A program made the translations under genes and the position numbers. 64,000 nucleotides of DNA from Flavobacterium sp. NRK F7 (GTDB taxonomy: Bacteria > Bacteroidota > Bacteroidia > Flavobacteriales > Flavobacteriaceae): positions 1,541,614 through 1,605,613 of the forward strand of contig NZ_JAMXLB010000001.1 in NCBI RefSeq assembly GCF_024054195.1, in the 5' to 3' direction. Each line of letters starts with the position of its first letter. Position 1 is the first letter of the stretch. The notes under the pieces were generated by a model that saw only the letters and a list, made by a program, of their open reading frames with translations, had not been told where the DNA came from and did not search any database. Of this stretch, positions 43,249 through 51,150 are shown piece by piece.

Positions 43249-45549
43249 TTAATTTAAATCCAAGGGTATTTTTACACTTAATGCAATATTTAAGCCAGGT
43301 TCCGCAATTTTATAAGGTCTAAAACGAGACATATGATTGATGTAATTGCGATCAAAAATATTGTTCGTAGTTAAGGTAAAAGCGGTCTTCTTATAAGTAG
43401 TGCTAATTCCTAAATTAAATATAGAATAACCTGGTGTTTTTAATTCATTTTCGGCTACTTGGTCTTGGTCAAAAGTAGAAGCAACTGTTAAGTTGATAAC
43501 CGAACTACTAAATTTACCAAAATCATTCAGCGTAATGAATATGGTATTGGTTAATTTTGTTGGGTTCATCATGGGTAAATAGGAATCATTATCTGTTCGT
43601 ATTCCTTTTAAGGTAGCAAAACTATTGTCCAAGCGGAACCATTTTAAGCCTTCTGGATGAATAGAAAGCGTAGCTTCTCCACCTGTAATTTGTGCTTCCG
43701 ATTGTTGAAATTCATACAATGGAACATTTGTAGCAGGATCTAAATTACTAGGAACTGTAGAGCCTGTTGGTGCAATGTAAATATAATTTTGAATGGTATT
43801 CACAAAGAAAGCCCCTTCAATGCTTATCGATTCATTGGCATAAACCGCATTCAAATCAAATTGTTGATTGTGCTCCTTTTTAAAATTGGCATTTCCTACT
43901 TCAAAACGTTGGGATTCTAATTTGAAACCATTTGATGTTAATTCGTTTAAATTAGGTGAACGATAGCCTGTTGCAAAACTAGAGCGTAAGGTTAGTTTTT
44001 TAGCAATAGTATAAGCAATACCGGCTGAACCACTTACATTATTATACGATTTGGAAATTTCGGGAATAGTATAATTTAAGCCGTTCGTTTCATCTGTATC
44101 TAAATTTCTAGAATCGAAACGCGCACCCAAGCTAAAATTAAAAGCTTGGTATTGGTATTTGTTTACTGCAAACAAACCAAAATCTTTAATCCTTGCATCT
44201 GGAATTAAAACCGTTTGTGCTCCCGAATTATTGGTGTTGTTTTGGTACATCCCTTGAGAACCTACAATGGTACTGAATCTATTCCAAGTAGGAGCATACC
44301 ATTTCAAGTTATAGGTTACACTTTGCAAGGTCATATCGACATACTTATAGCCTTTTTTTACACCAGATAATTCTTCATTTTCAGTACGGTGGTTGTTTTG
44401 GTAACCCACCACTAAATCCAATTTCGATTTTCCTGTTAGAAAAGTAGAGTGGGAAGTAAGTCGGTTGTCTACTACTGTATGAAAAGGGGCTTCAATTTCA
44501 AATGGATATTTTTCTTTTTCAATATCACTATTAATAATTTCTCCATTAGGTCCAAAAGTAATGTCTTTACCGTCTAAAATTCCAAAAAAAGCTTGATTAA
44601 AAGTATATTCTAAATTAGTGGATCCCCATTTTCTATTGGTACCCACATACCCTTTGGCACCATATTCTAACAAACGGGTATTTGGAATACGGAAAGATTG
44701 ATTGTCGATGAAATAATCAGAGAAAAGTTTACCTAAAGCACTCACACCCCAATTCAAATTTTCTTTAGCGCCATCTACTTTAGCATTGGCTCTCCAACCC
44801 AAATTATTGGTAGACATAGCGGCAAAAGCGGAACCTTGAGTAGTTCCAATAGGAGCTGGTTTGGTTTTTACAAAATTAATAACACCACCCATTGCTTCTG
44901 GTCCGTATAATAAACTTTCAGGCCCTTTGATGACTTCAATTTTTTCAAACCCATTTTCATTTACTCCAATTCCATGTTCGTCATCCCATTGTTGGGTCTC
45001 AAAACGCACCCCATCAATAACTGTTAAAACACGATTACTTGAAAGTCCGCGAATGGAAGGTCGGCTTACCATAGTTCCAGAAGTTACTGCATCGACACCC
45101 GGTATTTTATTAATAATGTCCATTACACTAAAACCACCCACTTTAGCTATATTATCAATATCCACTACATCAACTTCATAAGTATTGGTACTTTGTGTGT
45201 TGATATATGAATTTGATAGCACCACTTCATCCATTTGAATGATATGCTTTTTTAATTGTACATTTAGGGTTTGTTCCGTATTGGAATCCGAAAGAATAAC
45301 TTCTTTAACTACTGGTTCGTAACTCAAATAGGAATATTGAAGTGTCAGTCTACCTTTTGTAGTTAAAGTTATAGAATAGTTGCCGTTTTCATCAGAAACA
45401 ACTCCTTTGTTCCATTCGGTAATATAAATATAAGCGCCAGCTAAAGGAAGATTTGAATTTTCTTCTGAAATGGTTCCAGAAATGCGATTTTGTGCGTGGA
45501 AAAAGTTTGATATAGTTAAGAAAAATATCAAGAAAACTATTTTTTTCAT
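43249..45549 (-). CDS. TonB-dependent receptor
   Basis: This 766-residue outer-membrane receptor has a signal peptide (about 1-19, FFHAQ) and an N-terminal carboxypeptidase-regulatory-like domain (about 22-105, DENGNYSIT). The plug (about 115-230) has VDAVTSGTMVSRPSIRGLSSNRVLTV-type elements and GPEAMGGVINFV. A 22-strand-type barrel ends in IALSVKIPLDLN. The plug includes a His-poor DDEHG segment. It has the overall form of siderophore, vitamin or metal receptors rather than SusC (no SusD partner). The ligand is unknown. A TonB-C-domain protein gene lies just upstream and may supply energy coupling. Confidence 0.93.
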   Translation of the reverse strand: MKKIVFLIFFLTISNFFHAQNRISGTISEENSNLPLAGAYIYITEWNKGVVSDENGNYSITLTTKGRLTLQYSYLSYEPVVKEVILSDSNTEQTLNVQLKKHIIQMDEVVLSNSYINTQSTNTYEVDVVDIDNIAKVGGFSVMDIINKIPGVDAVTSGTMVSRPSIRGLSSNRVLTVIDGVRFETQQWDDEHGIGVNENGFEKIEVIKGPESLLYGPEAMGGVINFVKTKPAPIGTTQGSAFAAMSTNNLGWRANAKVDGAKENLNWGVSALGKLFSDYFIDNQSFRIPNTRLLEYGAKGYVGTNRKWGSTNLEYTFNQAFFGILDGKDITFGPNGEIINSDIEKEKYPFEIEAPFHTVVDNRLTSHSTFLTGKSKLDLVVGYQNNHRTENEELSGVKKGYKYVDMTLQSVTYNLKWYAPTWNRFSTIVGSQGMYQNNTNNSGAQTVLIPDARIKDFGLFAVNKYQYQAFNFSLGARFDSRNLDTDETNGLNYTIPEISKSYNNVSGSAGIAYTIAKKLTLRSSFATGYRSPNLNELTSNGFKLESQRFEVGNANFKKEHNQQFDLNAVYANESISIEGAFFVNTIQNYIYIAPTGSTVPSNLDPATNVPLYEFQQSEAQITGGEATLSIHPEGLKWFRLDNSFATLKGIRTDNDSYLPMMNPTKLTNTIFITLNDFGKFSSSVINLTVASTFDQDQVAENELKTPGYSIFNLGISTTYKKTAFTLTTNNIFDRNYINHMSRFRPYKIAEPGLNIALSVKIPLDLN

Positions 45550-45659
45550 TTCTTGTTTAAAGTTAGACGATACTGGTCGTAAAAATAGACTAAAATTACA
45601 GAATAAAAAAAATCTGATTTCAATTCCTTCTGTAAGATGATTTTATTTTTAGCTTTTAA

Positions 45660-46313
45660 TTATTGTAAGTTTAAAGGAATTGACATTTTAACTTTTACAA
45701 AACGGAAGCGTTGAAAACCTGGATTCCATCGTGGAGAATTTTCAAAAAAATGGATGATACGATCATTCAAATTAGGGTTTGTTGAAGAAGCTATTTTTAC
45801 ATCTGTTACTTTACCATTTTGATTGATTACAAAATCGACTTTAAATTTTTCGTTTTTAATGTTTAATGAGTCAATATTTTGTGCGATATATATGTGAAAT
45901 TGATTGATGCCACCATTATAAGTTGGTAAAATTTCACCAATTGAATTAAGTTTTATTAGAGTAGTAGAATCTATTTCATTGGATTGTAGGTCATAATATC
46001 GAAATAAGCCTTCTTCATTATTTTTAGCAATGCCTTCTTTGTTACCTTCATTGGTGTATAATTTCCAAGTGTAGGTTTTATCTGGTCCTTCTGTAGCTTC
46101 CAAAACTAACTTTTCATTCTCATAGAAACGCATTGGGCCAACCGTTTTATTATCTTTAAAAGTTGCTTTTAAGGAAAAATTTTTATTTGAAAGTATCCAT
46201 TCCCCTTGTTTGTTGCCAATACTATCTATTTCATTTTGACTCATAGCAGTAAAAGAAAAAAAAGCGATTAAAAGACAAGTGAGTGGAGTAGTTAAAGAAA
46301 AAGTGTTTTTCAT
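45660..46313 (-). CDS. Exported protein with TonB C-terminal domain
   Basis: This 217-residue protein has a signal peptide (about 1-25, FTAMSQ), a middle part of short toxin_15/MORN-like turns (NKQGEWILSNKN, VGPMRFYENEKLV), and a C-terminal domain (about 130-217). The C-terminal domain resembles the TonB energy-transducing fold: YNGGINQFHIYIAQNI, KVDFVINQNGKVTDV and SPRWNPGFQ. It has no N-terminal membrane anchor other than the signal peptide and no Pro-rich spacer, so it is not a classical TonB. It precedes the receptor gene by 110 bp on the same strand. Its partner is unknown. Confidence 0.8.
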   Translation of the reverse strand: MKNTFSLTTPLTCLLIAFFSFTAMSQNEIDSIGNKQGEWILSNKNFSLKATFKDNKTVGPMRFYENEKLVLEATEGPDKTYTWKLYTNEGNKEGIAKNNEEGLFRYYDLQSNEIDSTTLIKLNSIGEILPTYNGGINQFHIYIAQNIDSLNIKNEKFKVDFVINQNGKVTDVKIASSTNPNLNDRIIHFFENSPRWNPGFQRFRFVKVKMSIPLNLQ

Positions 46314-46351
46314 GGTTAAAGGTAATTGGTGTTTGTGTTGATGTTTTATTT

Positions 46352-46837
46352 TTATATTTCAATTTTTATTAGCTCTAATAGTTCGGCAATTGGAATTGCA
46401 ATAAAAATTAGACTGATAATTATCATGACAGTTAAAATTACTGAATTAGAATTGTTTTCAGTTTTTATTATAAATTTTTGTGGTTTCTTTTTGTCATAAA
46501 TCACTTCAATATTTTCATTTTTTTTGTCTGAATAAGTTTTTAAAAAGCTTAAATCTGTTGAGAAATAACAGTATGCTGTTTTGGTTATTAATTTGCCTTC
46601 TAGGGTTTTAAATTCAATAATTGGAGTTTTTTTTCCTTCATTGTCTAATTTGTATTTAACGATTTTTCCATTGGTTTTTATTCCTTCTTTATTTATATAA
46701 TCAATAAAAGAAAAACAACTTAATGCTAAAACAAATATCATTAGACCTAAAATTAAAAAACAAAAAACAGGTTTGTATAACATAAAGAATACAAACAAAA
46801 CTATATAAACATACCAATATTTTTTAATGTGTTCCAT
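46352..46837 (-). CDS. DUF3592-like membrane protein
   Basis: This 161-residue protein has two membrane spans at the N-terminal side (about 7-45), a beta-rich central segment (NGKIVKYKLDNEGKKTPIIEF, then ITKTAYCYFS and IEVIYDKKKPQKFII) and one C-terminal span (about 130-152). This is the layout of DUF3592 proteins. The ATG at 46837 is preferred to a TTG-initiated frame 17 codons longer. It lies before the TonB-C gene on the minus strand, with a 38-bp gap. Function is unknown. Confidence 0.75.
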   Translation of the reverse strand: MEHIKKYWYVYIVLFVFFMLYKPVFCFLILGLMIFVLALSCFSFIDYINKEGIKTNGKIVKYKLDNEGKKTPIIEFKTLEGKLITKTAYCYFSTDLSFLKTYSDKKNENIEVIYDKKKPQKFIIKTENNSNSVILTVMIIISLIFIAIPIAELLELIKIEI

Positions 46838-47081
46838 TCTAATTTTTCCAATAAAAGATTTATCTTTTATGTTCTGAATTTTCTGCAAATAGAAGAAGAC
46901 AAAGACATATTTAATATTAAGTTGTATTCGTTTTATGTGTTAGTTGACCTGTGTTTTTTCTTTGAATAAATTTAGTGATTTTTTAAAATGTAAAGTAAAG
47001 GTAGAAATGCTTTTCATACGCACAAAGTAAATAAAAATATTACCCCTCTGTAAGGGAGTGGTTTTTAATTTAAACCTAAAA

Positions 47082-47291
47082 GGTATTCTTTATAATCTAA
47101 AAGCTTGTGTTTATAACCTTAAAGGTATTCTTTATAATCTAAAAGGTGATACTTATAAGCAAAAAGCTTTTCTTTATAACCTAAAAGCTATTAAATATAA
47201 GCAAAAAGGTATTTTTTATAACCTAAATGCTATTCTATAGATTCTAAAAGATTATAATTATAAGCTCAGAGCTATTCTTTAAAATAAAAAT
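47082..47291 (+). repeat. 21-bp tandem repeat array, ten units
   Basis: Ten head-to-tail units of exactly 21 bp start at 47082, 47103, 47124, 47145, 47166, 47187, 47208, 47229, 47250 and 47271. The approximate consensus is GSTATTCTTTATAANCTAAAA. Units one and three are identical. The first seven copies keep an open frame (heptapeptide GILYNLK-like), but a TAG interrupts the eighth and no good start codon precedes them. Divergence rises towards the right end. Confidence 0.9.
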
Positions 47292-47300
47292 AACAATAAG

Positions 47301-47334
47301 TGTAAAATTTTATTTTCTCAAATATACCTATTTC
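47301..47334 (+). repeat. 34-bp direct repeat, copy A
   Basis: Matches copy B at 49640-49673 in 33 of 34 positions (one C/T difference). It begins TGTAAAATTTTATTTTCTCA. Confidence 0.9.
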
Positions 47335-47385
47335 TATATAATTTTAAAAAATAGGGTGTTTAAATGAGTAACTAAATTAAATAAA

Positions 47386-47417
47386 AAATCCCTAATGACT
47401 AGATTTATTAGGGATTT
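47386..47417. terminator. Terminator hairpin in module A
   Basis: An 11-bp stem AAATCCCTAAT/ATTAGGGATTT with a 10-nt loop. It lies at the same place relative to the tRNA fragment as the hairpin in module B, as expected for the terminator of a minus-strand tRNA gene. Confidence 0.8.
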
Positions 47418-47425
47418 GCTTTTTT

Positions 47426-47447
47426 GTATCTAAGCGGGATTTGAACC
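47426..47447 (-). other. Degenerate tRNA 3'-end remnant (module A)
   Basis: GTATCTAAG-CGGGATTTGAACC aligns to the tRNA 3' end in module B (49787-49809) with one deletion and four substitutions. The T-loop TTCAAAT is kept on the minus strand but the stem no longer pairs well. It is probably an old attachment-site scar. Confidence 0.55.
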
Positions 47448-47562
47448 TATTTTAAAATAAAATTATAAGAGTGAAAAGGAATATTTAATTTTTCTGTATT
47501 ATGAAATAGAATTGAATTTTAAAGTAGATTGTACATTTTACAAGTTATTACAATTAAAAAAC

Positions 47563-48516
47563 TTATTCTTTAATAAACTTTGCACTATTCCCGTCATTGA
47601 ATTTTAATAAATATATCCCATTAGATAAATTATGGATATCAATTTGATTGTTACTAGAAATAGTTCCATGCATAACTTCTGAACCACGTATATTATAGAT
47701 TTTAAATTTTTGATTTGATAAATCTCCTTTAATTTGGATGAAATTAGAGGATGGATTTGGATATAAATTAATTGTATTGCTAATGTAATTAGAGGAGTTA
47801 GTAGAAAGAGATGTTGAAACTAAGATGGTTATATCGTCTACTATTGCAAAATAATAATCACCTTCAAAAGTAAACTTTATTCTACATTGTGTTAAGTTAG
47901 TTACATTTTCAGTGGAAGTTGAAGGAAGGTCTACTGTTATAAATCCTTCAGTTAAATCAGGTTGTAAAGATCTATAATCAACTGAATTTCCCCAAGTTAC
48001 TCCATCATCAGAAGAGAAAGATATGCTCAATTTTGTAATTTGAAAGCTTCTGTATAAAGAATAAAATTTTACCGCCAGAGGAATGTCTGTATTACCAGTT
48101 AAATCAATTCTAGGCGAAATTAACTCTCCTTTATGTGGGCTTGGAGAACTACCATTTCCAAAAGCACCTGTTGTGCCTCCATTATCCATATAATCAGAAT
48201 CAAAAATTGCAATACCATTTGCTTGTGAAGGAGAATTAATAGGAGTAGTTCCGCCCCAATACGCTCCTTGAGAATATCCGAGTGTGTTTCTTTTCCAGTA
48301 GGCTGCTCCAGGACTTACAGAACCTCCACTTTGACTTATGGATAGAGCTGTCCAATCGTTAATGCTATAGTTATTAGCTGTTCCAGTTTCTATGAAATTA
48401 TTTTGAAATTGGGCATTAGTTACGTCAATTGAAGCATCTACACCCCATAGATTTTGAGAATTTAAGCTAGTGATAGAAGCGAATACTAATAAAAAATGCA
48501 GGTAATTTTTTTTCAT
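47563..48516 (-). CDS. Secreted protein with T9SS type A sorting domain
   Basis: This 317-residue protein has a signal peptide (about 1-20, SLNSQ), a jelly-roll-like ectodomain (about 30-235) and a C-terminal sorting domain (NLYPNPSSNFIQI, IYNIRGSEV, NLSNGIYLLKF). The ectodomain resembles choice-of-anchor or MAM-type domains: WKRNTLGYSQGAYWGG, ISPRIDLTGNTDIPLAVKF, DDGVTWGNSVDYRS. It is exported by the type IX system and released or anchored at the surface. It is the last gene of the small minus-strand cassette bracketed by the two att-like modules. Confidence 0.88.
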   Translation of the reverse strand: MKKNYLHFLLVFASITSLNSQNLWGVDASIDVTNAQFQNNFIETGTANNYSINDWTALSISQSGGSVSPGAAYWKRNTLGYSQGAYWGGTTPINSPSQANGIAIFDSDYMDNGGTTGAFGNGSSPSPHKGELISPRIDLTGNTDIPLAVKFYSLYRSFQITKLSISFSSDDGVTWGNSVDYRSLQPDLTEGFITVDLPSTSTENVTNLTQCRIKFTFEGDYYFAIVDDITILVSTSLSTNSSNYISNTINLYPNPSSNFIQIKGDLSNQKFKIYNIRGSEVMHGTISSNNQIDIHNLSNGIYLLKFNDGNSAKFIKE

Positions 48517-48561
48517 AAATTAAGGGTTTTAATTAATAATTAATTAAATATAATAAAAAAA

Positions 48562-48945
48562 TTAATTTCTATATTTTATTACTATAGTTTTTGCCCAAAT
48601 GTCACCTAATCGTTGTCCTTTTGTATTGTTTTTCATTACCAAATATCCAACGAGACCTAAAAAAAACATATCAACTGGGTCTAACAGATGTCTCTGTAAA
48701 GATTGAATAAATGTAATTTTCATAGTTGAATTATCTTCCGCAACTGGCTTTAAACCCACAATTCCATTTCCGAGGGTTGAACCTAAAAAGTATTCGAAAC
48801 AAATAGTAAAAATAAACCAAGGGAAAATTGTTATTAATGCGGGAAAACCATTTAATTCATAACTTTCTGGCTCTCCAGCTACAGGTTCACCTAATGCAAA
48901 TATTAAATAGAAATCAATTATTACAATAATAGAATAATCTATCAA
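48562..48945 (-). CDS. RDD family membrane protein, N-terminus apparently damaged
   Basis: This protein of about 127 residues with two or three spans belongs to the RDD family (IDYSIIVIIDF at the start, GNGIVGLKPV, RHLLDPVD, GQRLGDIWAKT). The frame can be read upstream as KPHETLYWKKTVAA, which matches how RDD domains begin, but it runs into a TAA at 48988-48990 without an ATG. The only ATG nearby (48980) is in another frame and stops after nine codons. Either it starts at the TTG at 48945 or the gene has lost its start by mutation. Confidence 0.65.
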   Translation of the reverse strand: MIDYSIIVIIDFYLIFALGEPVAGEPESYELNGFPALITIFPWFIFTICFEYFLGSTLGNGIVGLKPVAEDNSTMKITFIQSLQRHLLDPVDMFFLGLVGYLVMKNNTKGQRLGDIWAKTIVIKYRN

Positions 48946-49004
48946 AGCAGCTACTGTTTTTTTCCAATATAAGGTTTCATGAGGTTTTTAAATACAGTTT
49001 TAAA

Positions 49005-49514
49005 TCAATTATTTTTTTTTAACTTAAATTTTTTTAAAGTATTGTCAATTAAATAGGCAATATTTGAAAAATTGTTTGCCAATTTAATAATGCCATTTTC
49101 AAGGTTTTCGTTATCAAAATGTTCCCAACCTTCCATTAGTGTTAATGGTCCAAATTCAAAGCTTACATTTTCCCAATTTTGTTCCAACTTGATAAAAGCT
49201 TCTCTGAAATTATTAGCAAATATTCTGCTAGTAATTGAATAACCTTTTAATTCGCGAAGTTTCAACGCGTGAATATTATAAAATAGTTTGTTGTTTTGTA
49301 AGGTTTTGTCATTTATCCAAATAGCAAAGAAAATCCTTGTTTTATCATTAATTGGATCAGTTTTGTCATTTGCCCATGTTGTTTTATACAATTTCAGAAC
49401 GACCGAATCAAGAGTGACACCTACATGAATTTTAAGATGTTTTTCATTCAGCATTTTTTTGTCAATTTGCTCTGCTGATTTTCTGAATCTTTCAAGATAA
49501 TAGTCATAGTTCAT
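49005..49514 (-). CDS. Hypothetical cytoplasmic protein
   Basis: This 169-residue protein has no signal peptide or membrane span. It opens MNYDYYLERFRKSAEQIDK, contains a beta-rich middle (VGVTLDSVVLKLYKT, RIFFAIWINDKTL) and a helical, Lys-rich end (LKKFKLKKNN). I do not recognise a family. It is the first gene of the minus-strand cassette with the RDD and sorting-domain genes. It may be an immunity-like or accessory protein, but nothing in the sequence proves this. Confidence 0.65.
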   Translation of the reverse strand: MNYDYYLERFRKSAEQIDKKMLNEKHLKIHVGVTLDSVVLKLYKTTWANDKTDPINDKTRIFFAIWINDKTLQNNKLFYNIHALKLRELKGYSITSRIFANNFREAFIKLEQNWENVSFEFGPLTLMEGWEHFDNENLENGIIKLANNFSNIAYLIDNTLKKFKLKKNN

Positions 49515-49639
49515 AATTTCAGATATTCATTTTACAATTGTATTTTAGTTTTATTGGTTAAAACCAATTTGTTAATCTACATTATAAAATCACACGAATT
49601 TGATTTATAATTGTAAATTAATAATAAATTAATAATAAA

Positions 49640-49673
49640 TGTAAAATTTTATTTTCTCAAATATATCTATTTC
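49640..49673 (+). repeat. 34-bp direct repeat, copy B
   Basis: 33 of 34 positions are identical to copy A at 47301-47334. The two copies are 2339 bp apart. Confidence 0.9.
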
Positions 49674-49746
49674 CACGTTATTAACATGTTGTCATTTCAA
49701 ATAAAATATAGAGTAGATAAAAGAATAGCGAAATTTAAGGAATAAA

Positions 49747-49778
49747 AAATCCCTAACTATTTGACTAGTTAGGGATTT
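49747..49778. terminator. Terminator hairpin in module B
   Basis: A 12-bp stem AAATCCCTAACT/AGTTAGGGATTT with an 8-nt loop lies directly 3' of the minus-strand tRNA fragment, where a tRNA terminator belongs. Confidence 0.82.
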
Positions 49779-49787
49779 GATTTTTCG

Positions 49788-49829
49788 TAGCGAAGACGGG
49801 AGTTGAACCCGTGACCTCAGGGTTATGAA
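49788..49829 (-). other. 3' fragment of a CAT-anticodon tRNA (attachment-site scar)
   Basis: On the minus strand the fragment runs from the anticodon loop TTCATAA (anticodon CAT, 49825-49827) through the 3' anticodon stem CCCTG, variable loop, a perfect T arm ACGGG-TTCAACT-CCCGT and the acceptor 3' strand CTTCGCT, to discriminator A at 49788. The 5' half of the tRNA is absent: the bases to the right do not pair. This is what remains when an integrase uses the 3' end of a tRNA gene as its target. Confidence 0.85.
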
Positions 49830-49880
49830 TTGCCCAAAATCATTAATTTTCGCAGTTTTTTATATAATATTATAAAAAAC

Positions 49881-49916
49881 GTATACTAAATCGTATACTA
49901 ATTTATATACTGTTTA
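49881..49916 (+). repeat. Three 12-bp iterons (GTATACTAAWTY)
   Basis: GTATACTAAATC, GTATACTAATTT and ATATACTGTTTA lie in direct succession, 52 bp from the tRNA fragment. Such repeats beside a tRNA att site could be arm-type integrase or excisionase binding sites. Confidence 0.6.
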
Positions 49917-50169
49917 GGTTTGAGTTATCGAGCAAATATACTTTAAAATTTTTAATATACTAATGCAATAAATTAGTACTTATCATAATTCTTATTCCTA
50001 AAGAAATTAGAATTAGTTATATAAAAATCTAAAGCAACCCTTTCTCATTTCAGTTTTATTCATTAATTGATCTAAATTATTTACTATTCTATAAATATGG
50101 TGCAAATGCCCTATTTCATAAAAAAACGGATTAATATAATATTGTAAAGTAAATTATTAATCCAAATTT

Positions 50170-51138
50170 ATGAAAGCAAAACATTTTATTTTAATAGCAT
50201 TTTGTATTAATGCAGCTATTTTAAGTGCTCAAACATTAGGAGAATTTAAACCTGGAAAATCTGGCCCTTTAAGTTTAGAAAAACCAAAATTTGATAACAG
50301 AAATGTATATATAGCCGACTTTGCTGTGCATTATCAAGTGTATAGTGAAAAAGCAGCTTCAAAAAAAGGAGGTTCGGGATTGTTTGGTGCTGTTATGGGA
50401 TCTGCAAAAGCTTCACTTGCAGTAGGATTAGATATTCCAGAAGAAACACTACAGAATATTACGAATACTGCTTATAGTCAATTTATAGCTGACCTTAAAG
50501 AAAAAGGCTTTAATGTTATGAAGACAGAGGAAGCAAAAGACACCGAATTTTATAAAGGATACCAATATAGTGACAGCCTAAAAATGCTTCCCTCAACTAC
50601 TGTTGAAGGAGCAATTACTGTACATCCTCAGAATGTAGGTTTTTTTTATAAAGAGAAAGGCTCTACAGAGAACACAACAAAACTTTCTAAAGAACTAAAC
50701 GATGCAGCTGTGATTCGAGTGGATTTATATGTAGAATTTGTAAAGTCAAAAGGTTCTAACAAAAGTGGTATAGGTGCTAATGTAGTTGCTAAAACAAATT
50801 TGGTTTTATCAGAAAACAGTACTATTGTTCATTTTATTGTTGGGCGTAATAAAATTGGTGGTTCCCCTTTAGCCGAATACCAAGGCATTCTAAAAAAAGA
50901 TTTAGATATTGACGGTGTTATCAAAGAAGAAAAAATCACGAATTATGTGGATTCAGATTACGACAATTGGGGAACAAAAACTGCATTTGGCACGGTTTAC
51001 GTAGCTAAAAACAAAGCCACAGCTAAAGCCGCTATTGTGCCTGCAGATGCTCCAAAATATGAACAAGGGGTAGAACAAGCTATTGATGTATTCCTAAAAC
51101 ACCATCTTAACGAATTTCATTCGAAATATTTCAAATAA
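50170..51138 (+). CDS. Exported protein of unknown function, first gene of the right-hand cluster
   Basis: This 322-residue protein has a signal peptide (about 1-20, AILSAQ). The mature part shows NRNVYIADFAVHYQVYSEKAA, a Gly-rich GGSGLFGAVMGSAKASLAVG loop (about 67-86) and a mixed alpha/beta remainder ending EQAIDVFLKHHLNEFHSKYFK. I do not recognise a characterised family. It starts a co-directional run of twelve genes with gaps of 3-67 bp, so operon membership is likely. No clear promoter lies right upstream; a TAGGTTTG box is 250 bp away. Confidence 0.8.
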   Translation: MKAKHFILIAFCINAAILSAQTLGEFKPGKSGPLSLEKPKFDNRNVYIADFAVHYQVYSEKAASKKGGSGLFGAVMGSAKASLAVGLDIPEETLQNITNTAYSQFIADLKEKGFNVMKTEEAKDTEFYKGYQYSDSLKMLPSTTVEGAITVHPQNVGFFYKEKGSTENTTKLSKELNDAAVIRVDLYVEFVKSKGSNKSGIGANVVAKTNLVLSENSTIVHFIVGRNKIGGSPLAEYQGILKKDLDIDGVIKEEKITNYVDSDYDNWGTKTAFGTVYVAKNKATAKAAIVPADAPKYEQGVEQAIDVFLKHHLNEFHSKYFK

Positions 51139-51150
51139 TATTTAGAACAA

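Larger units (their letters stand above)
46838..47562. other. 725-bp intergenic region with repeat array and att-like module
   Basis: No convincing gene is present. The left 240 bp is featureless AT-rich DNA. Then follow the 21-bp tandem array (47082-47291), one copy of the 34-bp direct repeat (47301-47334), a terminator hairpin (47386-47417) and a degenerate tRNA 3' end (47426-47447). Confidence 0.7.
49515..50169. other. 655-bp gap with att-like module and iterons
   Basis: No gene is present. In order the gap holds: AT-rich DNA, direct repeat copy B (49640-49673), a terminator (49747-49778), a tRNA 3' fragment (49788-49829), three 12-bp iterons (49881-49916) and a weak TAGGTTTG box (49915-49922). 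The last 250 bp before the first gene of the right-hand cluster is featureless. Confidence 0.7.

Noticed and set aside
47058..47240. Open reading frame of about 60 codons through the 21-bp array
   Set aside because: It begins at GTG, consists only of repeat units, and has no promoter or conserved feature. The open frame follows from the 21-bp period, so it is treated as a repeat, not a gene.
47082..47291. CRISPR array
   Set aside because: The units are contiguous 21-mers without spacers, and no cas genes are present.
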